Assembly (NCBI GenBank): GCA_963716085.1
Contig: OY970288.1
Location: 1,364,001-1,428,000 of the forward strand
DNA from: Persicitalea sp963716085
Lineage (GTDB): Bacteria; Bacteroidota; Bacteroidia; Cytophagales; Spirosomataceae
DNA: 64,000 nucleotides
Reading direction: 5' to 3'
Part shown: in pieces, positions 37,201-45,558 of the stretch
Layout of the letters: each line of letters starts with the position of its first letter
Numbering within the stretch: the stretch's first letter is position 1
Made by a program: the position numbers and the translations under genes
The notes under the pieces: generated by a model
Seen by the model: only the letters and a program-made list of their open reading frames with translations
Told to the model about the DNA's origin: nothing
Database searches by the model: none

Positions 37201-39192
37201 ATGATTTTTCAAGAATCAGAAAAAAAAGCTTTGACAAAATTTGGGGTGATATATCTTTTGCTGAATTCAAGCCTTAGCGCGCTGACGGCCCAGCCTCGGC
37301 AGCCCGTCGCTACGCTAGCCGACTCCACGCTCCAGGTAGTTTTCGATCCCCACGCCTTCGCAACTTTGAATAGTACTTTTCAGTGGGAACTGGAATGGAC
37401 ACCGCCGCAAAAAGTACTTCCCGGCACACAGATTGAACTGCGCTCGGCCAACCTCCGCACCTACTACGAGTGGCAGTACCCACGCCTGGAACTCGACAAG
37501 GGCGACATCGTCGTGCGGCGGCCCGGCAGGGTGACGAGCGACGACGTGTTCGCGCTACTAGGCAAGTGGACGATCTTCCGCGCGGTACTTCCTTACGGCT
37601 TGAAAGCAGGCGAGCCGCTTCGGATCAAGCTCGGGGCCATCCCGCCGCGCTTCTCTAACCTCGCCGATGTGGTGTCCGTTTGGCGGGCCGACTACCAGCC
37701 GCCGGGTCAGGATTCTTTGCGCCAGTTCAGCAAAGTACCCAACGCCACCGAGCGGCTGCACGTGAATCCCGCGCCCGTCGAGCGGTTGGGCGTGTACGCG
37801 CGTCCGATGGCAGGTACTTCCGGCAAAGTACGCATCGTGTTGGCCCCGGAAGATCGGTACTGCAATCCGCGGTCGTTCCGCCGCGCAATTCCTGTAAAAT
37901 TAAGCTGGGAAGGCCGCGAGTGGAGCCAAACCATCGACTCCGTCACGACGCTGGAAGTACCCGCCCCGCGGCAAATCGGTCGCTTGCGGGTGTCGGTGGC
38001 TTTGGAAGATTTATCTACCCAGGAAAACATCGCCAACGCCACCCGCATGGGCAACGCGCTGACGGTCACGAGCAATCCCGTTTGGGCCAAAGCGATGTTC
38101 CCGAAAACGGCGGCCTTCGGCGAATTTCACTGGCATACCGAGATTTCGGGCGACGGGGCCAACGACCTGACCGACGGCCTGATCAGTGCGCGCGACCACT
38201 TCAACCTCGACTACGCCACGCCCAGCGACCACACGCCCGACGTGGACGAGTGGAAGTACAGCACCGAGATCGTAGAAAAATTCAACGCGCCGGGTACTTT
38301 CGTGACCATTTTTGGGTGGGAAAACAGCACCAACGAGGGCCACGACAACTACTACACGATCAAGCCCGACCACCCCATCCGCCCCCACGGCGAGGCCAAT
38401 GTTCGGGGCAAGAAACCGTATATGCTCCGGGATCAGTTGGAAAAACTAAGCGGTACTTTGCGGGGCCGCGACCGCTTCATCGCTATTCCGCACCACACCA
38501 ATGCCGTGGCCGAAACAAGTACCCCCGACGGCGTACCCTACTGGTTTTCTTACGACTTTCGCCAGCCCGACAGCTACCACCGCCTCATCGAAATATTCCA
38601 GACGCGGGGCAACATGGAGCGCAATGAATATACCGACGCCTGGCGCGGCTGGTACGCCAACCAATCCTCGGCGCAGGATGCACTGGCGAAAGGCTACAAG
38701 TTGGGCTTCACCGCCGGCACCGACAACCACACGGGCAAGCCCGTGTACGTCAACACCGGGGCCGAAAGTCTGGGGCGATTGCCACTGCACAGCCAGTCGG
38801 TCAGCGGCGTTTGGGTGGACGACATGACCCGCGACGACGTTTTTGACGGAATGTACCAGCGGCACACCTGGGCTTGCTGGGACACGCGGGCCATCCTGGC
38901 GTTTTCAGTCAACGACGCGTTGATGGGCAGCGAGATCAAGCTGAAAAAAGGCACGAAATTAAACGCCCACCTGACAATGAGCGCGGAGGACGTCTGCCAA
39001 TCCATTGAGGTAGTTTCGGACAACGAGGTAGTTTGGAGCAGCACCGCCAACGCAGAAGACCTCGACCTGAACATCGACCTCGGGGTTGTTAGTGAAAGCA
39101 CCTGGTTCTACGTCAGGATTTTGCTACGCAACGGCGGGATCGTGTACGGGAGTCCGGTTTTTATTGAAATTGAAAAATCTGTAGAGAAATGA
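37201..39192 (+). CDS. DUF3604 protein (PHP-like metal-dependent domain), secreted
   Basis: A 663-residue protein with an N-terminal hydrophobic segment (about residues 14-30), probably exported. DUF3604 shows its metal-site signatures: FGEFHWHTEISGDG, TPSDHTPDVDEW, IPHHTNA and FTAGTDNHTG, like PHP-domain phosphoesterases. The first 270 residues are beta-rich and unassigned. The family is often near sulfatases and glycoside hydrolases, but no activity is established. It starts four bases after the interrupted sialidase-fold gene and its stop overlaps the next start as ATGA, so these genes form one transcript. Confidence 0.88.
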   Translation: MIFQESEKKALTKFGVIYLLLNSSLSALTAQPRQPVATLADSTLQVVFDPHAFATLNSTFQWELEWTPPQKVLPGTQIELRSANLRTYYEWQYPRLELDKGDIVVRRPGRVTSDDVFALLGKWTIFRAVLPYGLKAGEPLRIKLGAIPPRFSNLADVVSVWRADYQPPGQDSLRQFSKVPNATERLHVNPAPVERLGVYARPMAGTSGKVRIVLAPEDRYCNPRSFRRAIPVKLSWEGREWSQTIDSVTTLEVPAPRQIGRLRVSVALEDLSTQENIANATRMGNALTVTSNPVWAKAMFPKTAAFGEFHWHTEISGDGANDLTDGLISARDHFNLDYATPSDHTPDVDEWKYSTEIVEKFNAPGTFVTIFGWENSTNEGHDNYYTIKPDHPIRPHGEANVRGKKPYMLRDQLEKLSGTLRGRDRFIAIPHHTNAVAETSTPDGVPYWFSYDFRQPDSYHRLIEIFQTRGNMERNEYTDAWRGWYANQSSAQDALAKGYKLGFTAGTDNHTGKPVYVNTGAESLGRLPLHSQSVSGVWVDDMTRDDVFDGMYQRHTWACWDTRAILAFSVNDALMGSEIKLKKGTKLNAHLTMSAEDVCQSIEVVSDNEVVWSSTANAEDLDLNIDLGVVSESTWFYVRILLRNGGIVYGSPVFIEIEKSVEK

Positions 39193-42023
39193 TAGCACGT
39201 GTTTGGTGGATAGCCTTCTTTTTCTTGATAACCACCCCCTGCCTGGCGCAGCCGAATGCGGCGAAAGCCCCTGCGCCCCTTGTTTGGCCGGAGATCGAGA
39301 AGGAACACAAGCCCTGGGCCTACTGGTGGTGGATGGGCAACGCCGTGGACAAGGAAAACCTGACCAGTGTGCTGGAAACGTACAGCCGCGCCGGGTTGGG
39401 TGGGATGCACACTATCCCTATTTATGGCGTAAAAGGCGAGGAAAGCCGCTTCATCGACTATCTCTCGCCCAAGTGGATCGAGATGCTCAACCACACCGTC
39501 GCCGAGGCCAAACGGCTGGGCATGGGCATCGACATGACGAGTGGCACGGGCTGGAACTTCGGCGGCCCGCAGGTAAAAATCGAGGACGCCGTCACGAAGG
39601 TAGTGGTCAAGAAATACACCCTCAAACCCGGGCAAACGCTTCCTGACACCCTGATTATTGAAGATGAATTGGAAAAAGGATTTTTCCGAAAAGTCCAGGC
39701 GTTAATGGCTTACTCGGCCAGCGGAAAAGTCCTGGACCTTACCGCCAAAGTACCCTCGACCGGAAAGCTGAACTGGACGGCCACCAACGAACCCTGGACG
39801 CTGTACGCACTTTTTGAATCGGGCAAAAAAGGGGCGGTTGTCGAGCGGCCCGCGCCCGGTGGCCGGGGCTACATGGTCGATCCGTTTTCGGCTTGGGCTA
39901 TGGGTCGCTACCTCATGGCTTTCCAGACTGCCTTCACCGAGAACTACACCGAAGCCGTGCGGGCTTTTTACCACGACTCCTACGAGTACCACCACGCTAC
40001 GTGGAGCCACGATCTTTTGGCCGAATTCGAGCAGCGGCGCGGCTACGACCTCCGCCATCACCTGCCCGCCCTGATCGGCGAAGGGTCGGACGAAACCATC
40101 GCCCGGGTGCGTTGCGACTACCGCGAAACCATCTCCGACCTGCACCTGGAATACATCCAGACCTGGGCGCGCTGGGCTCAGGGAAGGGGTACTTTGTCAA
40201 GAAACCAGGCCCACGGCTCGCCTTCCAATCTCATCGACACCTACGCCGCGACCGACATCGCCGAAACCGAAATCAACCACCCCAGCTACTTCGACCTGCC
40301 GGGCCTGGACTACTTTACCGAAATAACCAGCGATCCCAACGTCCACATGATGAAGTTTGCCTCCTCGGCCACGCACCTGGCCGGACACCGCCTGACTTCC
40401 TCCGAGAGCGGTACCTGGCTCAACGAACATTTCAAGATTTCGCTGGCACTAGTCAAGCCCGAGCTGGACAAGGGCTTCACCAGCGGCATTAACCACATCT
40501 TCTACCACGGCATCCCGTACTCGCCGCCCGACGCCGAATGGCCGGGTTGGCTGTTTTACGCCACCACCCACTTTGGCCCTTCCAACTCCATTTGGGCCGA
40601 TTTTCCGGCCCTGAACCGCTACGTGGCCCGCTGCCAATCGATTTTGCAAAGCGGCGAGCCGGACAACGACATTCTGCTGTACTACCCGGCCTTCGACCTC
40701 TGGCAGCAGAAAGACGGCATCAACGAACGCTTCGGCGACCTGGTGCAGCCCACCCACATCCACGCCGTGCACGAATGGCTGAAAGAAACGCCCTTCTATG
40801 GGTTGTCGGAAAAACTCCTCGACAGCGGGTTCAGTGCGGATTTTGTTTCCGACAAGTTTTTGCGAAACGCAACAACAAGGGATGGTAAAGTAATCCTGGT
40901 TGGCCCGCAAACCTACCGCCTCATCGTCGTGCCGCAAACCGAATACATGCCACACACCACGCTGTCCCGACTAGCCGACCTGGCCCGCGCCGGGGTAACG
41001 GTCATCTTCCAAAACAAAATGCCGCAGGACGTGCCGGGACTGGGTACTTTGGAGGCGCGGCGACGGGCGTTCAAGGCGACGCTGTCCAAACTCGAATGGC
41101 AAGAGACGGAAGGTAGTTCTGCCAAGATCGCTCGGATGGGTCAAGGACAATTCTACCAAACGGACGACGTAGGTACTTTGCTCAAAACCCTGAACGTCAC
41201 CCGCGAAGCAATTGCCGATCAGAATATCAAATTCATCCGCCGCACCCACGCCGAAGGCCACCACTATTTCCTGACTAGCCTGGGCAACTACCCCGTGGAC
41301 GGTTGGGTGACGTTAGGAACCAAAGCCCAATCGGTCGTCATCATGGATCCGATGACCGAAGAAACGGGGGTGGCAACTACCCGCCAAACCGACGCGGATC
41401 AAACGCAGGTGTATCTGCAACTCCGGCCCGGACAATCTTGCATCTTGCGAACTTTTGACACAAAAAAAATAGACGGCCCCGCCTGGAAGTACCTGACGCC
41501 CGCCGCCGCTGCCCCAACCGAAATTACCGGAACCTGGCGCATCGAATTCGGCGCGGGCGGGCCGCAAAAACCAGCCGACATCACGACCCGAAAACTGGCC
41601 TCATGGACCACCCTCGGCGACGAGGAAGCCCAACGCTTCGCCGGAACGGCCCGCTACCGTATCGACTTCCAACTACCCGACACCTCCGCCGACGACTGGC
41701 GGCTCGATCTGGGACTAGTGCGAGAAAGCGCGCGCGTTAGCATCAACGGAAAAGAGGTGGGTACTTTGTTCAGCGTTCCGTTCGAGGTACTGGTCGGGAA
41801 GTACCTCCGGCCGGGCAAGAACGAGCTGACCGTGGAGGTCACGAACCTGGCCGCCAACCGCATCCGCGATTTGGATCAAAGGAAAGTCGTCTGGCGGAAG
41901 TTTTACGACATCAATTTCATCAGCCCGTACGGTAAGCGCTTCGACGCCTCCGGCTGGGAACTGACCGATTCGGGGCTGCTAGGGCCGGTGCGGCTGGTGC
42001 CGATGAAGGAGATTGTTAGGTAG
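39189..42023 (+). CDS. GH106-like glycoside hydrolase (alpha-L-rhamnosidase candidate)
   Basis: A 944-residue secreted protein (signal peptide about residues 1-21). The N-terminal signature KPWAYWWWMGNAVDKENLTS and RAGLGGMHTIPIYG are typical of GH106-type rhamnosidases, as are FIDYLSPKWIEML and MGIDMTSGTGWNFGGPQ. The catalytic half includes SSESGTWLNEHFK and GINHIFYHGIPYSPP. The last 180 residues form a GH2-like sugar-binding beta domain (ARVSINGKEVGTLFSVPFEV). GH106 enzymes release terminal L-rhamnose. The exact activity needs proof, since this subgroup is diverse. It is translationally coupled to DUF3604 by an ATGA overlap. Confidence 0.82.
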   Translation: MIARVWWIAFFFLITTPCLAQPNAAKAPAPLVWPEIEKEHKPWAYWWWMGNAVDKENLTSVLETYSRAGLGGMHTIPIYGVKGEESRFIDYLSPKWIEMLNHTVAEAKRLGMGIDMTSGTGWNFGGPQVKIEDAVTKVVVKKYTLKPGQTLPDTLIIEDELEKGFFRKVQALMAYSASGKVLDLTAKVPSTGKLNWTATNEPWTLYALFESGKKGAVVERPAPGGRGYMVDPFSAWAMGRYLMAFQTAFTENYTEAVRAFYHDSYEYHHATWSHDLLAEFEQRRGYDLRHHLPALIGEGSDETIARVRCDYRETISDLHLEYIQTWARWAQGRGTLSRNQAHGSPSNLIDTYAATDIAETEINHPSYFDLPGLDYFTEITSDPNVHMMKFASSATHLAGHRLTSSESGTWLNEHFKISLALVKPELDKGFTSGINHIFYHGIPYSPPDAEWPGWLFYATTHFGPSNSIWADFPALNRYVARCQSILQSGEPDNDILLYYPAFDLWQQKDGINERFGDLVQPTHIHAVHEWLKETPFYGLSEKLLDSGFSADFVSDKFLRNATTRDGKVILVGPQTYRLIVVPQTEYMPHTTLSRLADLARAGVTVIFQNKMPQDVPGLGTLEARRRAFKATLSKLEWQETEGSSAKIARMGQGQFYQTDDVGTLLKTLNVTREAIADQNIKFIRRTHAEGHHYFLTSLGNYPVDGWVTLGTKAQSVVIMDPMTEETGVATTRQTDADQTQVYLQLRPGQSCILRTFDTKKIDGPAWKYLTPAAAAPTEITGTWRIEFGAGGPQKPADITTRKLASWTTLGDEEAQRFAGTARYRIDFQLPDTSADDWRLDLGLVRESARVSINGKEVGTLFSVPFEVLVGKYLRPGKNELTVEVTNLAANRIRDLDQRKVVWRKFYDINFISPYGKRFDASGWELTDSGLLGPVRLVPMKEIVR

Positions 42024-42052
42024 TTATTCCTGATAAGTACCTAAAATTTTAT

Positions 42053-42152
42053 CAATTGCCGGGCGGCTTTAGCCCCCGGAAGCGGAGGAGAATAACCTAT
42101 TCTCTGCCACCGGGGACGGTCGGCCGCTGCCGCTAAAGCCGCCCGGCAATTG
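42053..42152. repeat. Large palindromic element before the third sulfatase
   Basis: Perfect 21-base outer arms (CAATTGCCGGGCGGCTTTAG plus C, 42053-42073, and its complement at 42132-42152) enclose a second pairing CCCCGG...CCGGGG and a central AGAATA-ACC-TATTCT stem. The whole 100 bases can fold into one long hairpin, leaving 10 bases to the next ATG. Confidence 0.9.
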
Positions 42153-42162
42153 AATTACGATC

Positions 42163-43578
42163 ATGAAAAACTTGAAACATAGCATGAACATGCCATACCT
42201 TTTGCGGCAAATTATCTTCTTAACAATATTGGCTTTGACAGGCGGTTTTTTTAGCTGCTCCTCCCAATCGCTACCCCCTAAACCCAACATCATCTTCATC
42301 CTGGCCGATGACCTGGGCTACGGCGATTTGGGCTGCTACCGTCCCAACGGCGCGGAAACGGCAGAAATCCATACCCCCAACATCGACCGACTGGCGGCGG
42401 AGGGCATGCGCTTCACGCAAGCCTACGCGGGTTCGACCGTGTGCGCCCCCTCGCGGAGTGTATTGATGACCGGGCTGCACACGGGCCACACACGGGTACG
42501 GAGCAACGCCTCACGACTGGGCCAGACCAAAGACCCCTACGAAAACAACCGCCGCGTGTCGCTGGAACCGGAGGACGTTACCGTGGCCCAACTCCTGCAA
42601 AACGCCGGGTACAAGACGGGCATCGCTGGGAAATGGGGCATCGGGGAAGCTGGCACGGCGGGCGTTCCGGCCCGCAAGGGATTCGACGAGTGGCTGGGGT
42701 ACTTGAACCAGAACCACGCGCCATTTTACTACACCGGTTCGCTGTGGCGGAATGAGGAAAAAATCGCTATTCCCGAAAATGCCAACGGTCAGCGCGGGGC
42801 GTACACGCACGATTTGTTTACGGATTTTGCCCTCGATTTTATTGATAAAAACCAGAAGAACCCCTTCTTTCTGTATCTGCCCTACTGCATTCCGCACCGC
42901 GATTTCGAGGTACCCGATCTGGGCGAGTACGCCGATAAACCCTGGCCCGAAGAAGCCAAAATCTACGCCGCCATGATCACGCGGCTGGACCGCGACGTGG
43001 GCCGAATCCTGGCCGCCGTGCAGGAACACAATCTTGACAAAAACACCCTCATCCTCTTCGGCTCCGACAACGGCGTGGAGCGTAAGCCGGAAGCGTGGGA
43101 CGACCTCTTCGACAGCAACCTGGCGTTTCGCGGCTACAAAACCGACCTGACCGAAGGCGGCCTGCGCGTGCCGATGATCGCCCGCTGGCCGGGGAAGGTC
43201 AAGCCCGGTGTCACCAGCGAAGCGGTGTGGTACTTCGCCGACTTCTTGCCGACGCTGACCGATTTGGCTGGGGTGGAGGTGGAGACACCCACCGACGGAA
43301 TCAGCGTTTTACCTACCTTATTGGGAAAAAAACAAACGACCGACGACCGCTTTTTGTACTGGGAATTTTTCGCTAAGGATTTCACCCAAGCCGTCCGCTG
43401 GCAAAACTGGAAGGTGATTCGGGTGAATCAGCAGAATATTCAACTCTATGATTTGGCGACGGATGTTGGGGAAAACAACGACGTCGCGGCTTTGCACCCA
43501 GACGTAATCGCCAAGTTTGAAAAATACCTTGCTAATGCCCGGACGGAATCGAAGTATTGGCCGTTGAAGAAAATATAG
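42163..43578 (+). CDS. Sulfatase (S1 arylsulfatase family), lipoprotein
   Basis: A 471-residue sulfatase with lipobox GGFFSC. The metal-site start IIFILADDLGYGDLGCY and the maturation motif CAPSRSVLMTG (Cys94) are canonical. GIAGKWGIGEAG and FGSDNGVERKPE complete the family pattern. The sequence resembles N-acetylgalactosamine-6/4-sulfatase-type bacterial S1 members, without certainty. A strong palindrome lies directly upstream and may separate it from the GH106-like gene. ATG 42163 is used; ATGs at codons 7 and 9 would shorten only the signal peptide. Confidence 0.93.
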   Translation: MKNLKHSMNMPYLLRQIIFLTILALTGGFFSCSSQSLPPKPNIIFILADDLGYGDLGCYRPNGAETAEIHTPNIDRLAAEGMRFTQAYAGSTVCAPSRSVLMTGLHTGHTRVRSNASRLGQTKDPYENNRRVSLEPEDVTVAQLLQNAGYKTGIAGKWGIGEAGTAGVPARKGFDEWLGYLNQNHAPFYYTGSLWRNEEKIAIPENANGQRGAYTHDLFTDFALDFIDKNQKNPFFLYLPYCIPHRDFEVPDLGEYADKPWPEEAKIYAAMITRLDRDVGRILAAVQEHNLDKNTLILFGSDNGVERKPEAWDDLFDSNLAFRGYKTDLTEGGLRVPMIARWPGKVKPGVTSEAVWYFADFLPTLTDLAGVEVETPTDGISVLPTLLGKKQTTDDRFLYWEFFAKDFTQAVRWQNWKVIRVNQQNIQLYDLATDVGENNDVAALHPDVIAKFEKYLANARTESKYWPLKKI

Positions 43579-43716
43579 ACACCAACTGTCAATGTTTTAT
43601 AACCGTGTGATGACCACTCCCGATTTATTCCGAACGAACCCTTATGATTGATAAAGCTGCAGTCAGTGATCAAAAATAATTTATTACCTTAGTTACCCAG
43701 GCAACGTAACAAAACT

Positions 43717-43932
43717 ATGGACAACACCTTATTATACAGCAAGCTGTCAGCCCTCCCTGAACATTTGAAGGTGGAGGTGTCTAACTTTATCGATCATCTG
43801 TCCAGTCAGTACAAGGCAAACCAAACTACTTCCAACCACCCAAAACCACAGTTTGGCAGCGGTAAAGGAATGTTCGTTATGCACGATGATTTTGACGAGC
43901 CGTTGGAAGATTTTGATGAATACATGAATTGA
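43717..43932 (+). CDS. DUF2281-type small protein, antitoxin candidate
   Basis: A 71-residue acidic protein. The N-terminal LYSKLSALPEHLKVEVSNFI is the DUF2281 pattern (helical, near VapB-like antitoxins). The C-terminal half (KPQFGSGKGMFVMHDDFDEP) is the flexible toxin-wrapping tail often seen there. Its stop overlaps by one base the start of a PIN-domain remnant, exactly the antitoxin-toxin arrangement. It therefore looks like the surviving antitoxin of a broken type II pair. Its promoter may be the TTACCTTAG stretch about 25 bases upstream, a poor -7 match. Confidence 0.75.
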   Translation: MDNTLLYSKLSALPEHLKVEVSNFIDHLSSQYKANQTTSNHPKPQFGSGKGMFVMHDDFDEPLEDFDEYMN

Positions 43933-44057
43933 TGAGAAATCTTCTGGATACACACACCTTCATTACTATTCTTATTTCACAATGTTTCAACCAAAATTTA
44001 GCGACTTTATCGAAGGATAAAATCTTTGAAAAATATGGAATTACCATTGTCTGGTAG
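43932..44057 (+). pseudogene. PIN-domain toxin remnant with large internal deletion
   Basis: A 41-codon frame reading MRNLLDTHTF, then ILISQCFNQNLATL, SKDKIFEKYGITIVW and stop. The first ten residues match the start of PIN toxins (first acidic residue in LLDTHTF) and the rest matches their last strand and helix (family form: LLISQALVENLTLITKDKAF...VKTIW). About 80-90 residues with the central acidic active-site residues are missing, with the frame kept. It overlaps the antitoxin stop by one base. It cannot be an active nuclease as it stands. Confidence 0.8.
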
Positions 44058-44078
44058 TTTGAGATAAATCCTAAAAAA

Positions 44079-45503
44079 ATGCCTTTTAAAAACACACTCA
44101 ACCTCATTGTCCTAGCGACGCTTTCGGCGTTGACGATGCCTTCTTGCACGAAAAAAGAAGACGTCAAGAAAAAGCCCAACATCATCTACATTTACACCGA
44201 CCAGCAGAGCGCGACGATGATGAGCGCCGCTGGAAACAAGTACCTCAAAACGCCCGCGATGGACTACATCGCCGACAACGGCATCCGTTTCACGCGGGCC
44301 TACGCGCCGAATCCGGTCTGCGCGCCCTCGCGCCTAAGCCTAATGACGGGGCGGATGCCCAGCTACTTCACCAATGAAAAGGGCGAAACTTTGCGGGAGA
44401 ACGGGGAAGCGATGAGAATCCCCGAACCTTCCCAGGAAGTGATGGACAATACCATCGCCGCCCACCTGAAACGCGCGGGCTACGATTTATTTTATGGTGG
44501 TAAAGAACATTTTTCCAGGCACCTGACTCCCGCCAAACTGGGCTTCACGATGATTACCAAAAACGAGCGCGACGACCTGGCGGCTCGGGCCGCCGAGGTC
44601 ATCAACGCCGACCACGAGAAGCCTTACTTCATGATGGTGTCACTGATCAATCCGCACGACATCTGCTACATGGCGATTCGGGATTTTGACCCCGACAACA
44701 ACAACCTCAAAGACGGCCAGACCGAACTCGCCACGCTGGACGAAGCGCTGAAAAAGCCAGCGGGCGTGTCGGACGAGGAGTTTTTGGCAAAGTACCTTCC
44801 ACCGCTGCCGCCCAACTTCGAGCCGCAAGCCGACGAGCCGAAAGCCATCGAAGCCCTGCTCGAACTGCGCGATTTCCGAATCAAAGCCCGGCGGGGCTAC
44901 TCCGAAGCGCAATGGCGGATGCACCGCTACGCCTACTGCCGCCTGACCGAAATGGTGGACGAGCAGATTCAGGTAATCCTCGATGCCCTGAAAGCCAGCG
45001 GCAAGGAGGAAGAAACGCTGATCCTGTTTTCCAGCGACCACGGCGACATGGACGCCGCCCACCGCATGGAACACAAGACGGTACTTTATGAGGAGTCGGC
45101 CAACATACCCTTCATGGCAATGTGGAAAGGGCAGATTCCCGCCGGACAGGTGGACGACACCCACCTGGTTTCCAACGGCCTGGATCTGCTACCCACGCTG
45201 GGCGACTACGCGGGCATCGAGTCCCAGGTTGACCCGCGCGGTCGGAGTTTACGCCCTTTGATGGAAAAGGAAGAAACCGACTGGCGGAAGTACCTGGGCG
45301 TGGAAAGCGAGATTGGCCGCATGGTCGTGTCGGAAGATCGGCTCAAATTCATCCGCTACGATTTTGTCGGCATCGAAGAGCAGCTCCTCGACCTGAAGAG
45401 CGATCCGCATGAGACGCGTCATTTTACCGATGAAGCGAGCCACGCTCAGCAGTTGGCGGCGATGAAAGAGGCATATGGCGAGTGGTTTTCTTCTGAGAGG
45501 TGA
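44079..45503 (+). CDS. Sulfatase (S1 family), lipoprotein
   Basis: A 474-residue sulfatase with lipobox LTMPSC. The metal-site start differs from its neighbours: IIYIYTDQQSATMMSAAG, which points to a choline-sulfatase- or heparan-sulfatase-like S1 group. The maturation motif is CAPSRLSLMTG (Cys81). LFSSDHGDMDAAHRMEHKTV carries the second metal-ligand set. It starts 21 bases after the PIN remnant, so the toxin-antitoxin pair appears to have been inserted between two sulfatases. The gene converges with the TonB receptor at 45559. Confidence 0.92.
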   Translation: MPFKNTLNLIVLATLSALTMPSCTKKEDVKKKPNIIYIYTDQQSATMMSAAGNKYLKTPAMDYIADNGIRFTRAYAPNPVCAPSRLSLMTGRMPSYFTNEKGETLRENGEAMRIPEPSQEVMDNTIAAHLKRAGYDLFYGGKEHFSRHLTPAKLGFTMITKNERDDLAARAAEVINADHEKPYFMMVSLINPHDICYMAIRDFDPDNNNLKDGQTELATLDEALKKPAGVSDEEFLAKYLPPLPPNFEPQADEPKAIEALLELRDFRIKARRGYSEAQWRMHRYAYCRLTEMVDEQIQVILDALKASGKEEETLILFSSDHGDMDAAHRMEHKTVLYEESANIPFMAMWKGQIPAGQVDDTHLVSNGLDLLPTLGDYAGIESQVDPRGRSLRPLMEKEETDWRKYLGVESEIGRMVVSEDRLKFIRYDFVGIEEQLLDLKSDPHETRHFTDEASHAQQLAAMKEAYGEWFSSER

Positions 45504-45558
45504 ATTTCACATAAAAGGCCATTCAGAACTACTCAACATAGATTCAGGGCAGTTTTCG

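Noticed and set aside
43932..44057. Genuine small toxin
   Set aside because: Both ends match a full PIN toxin while the catalytic middle is absent; a deletion product is the simpler reading.
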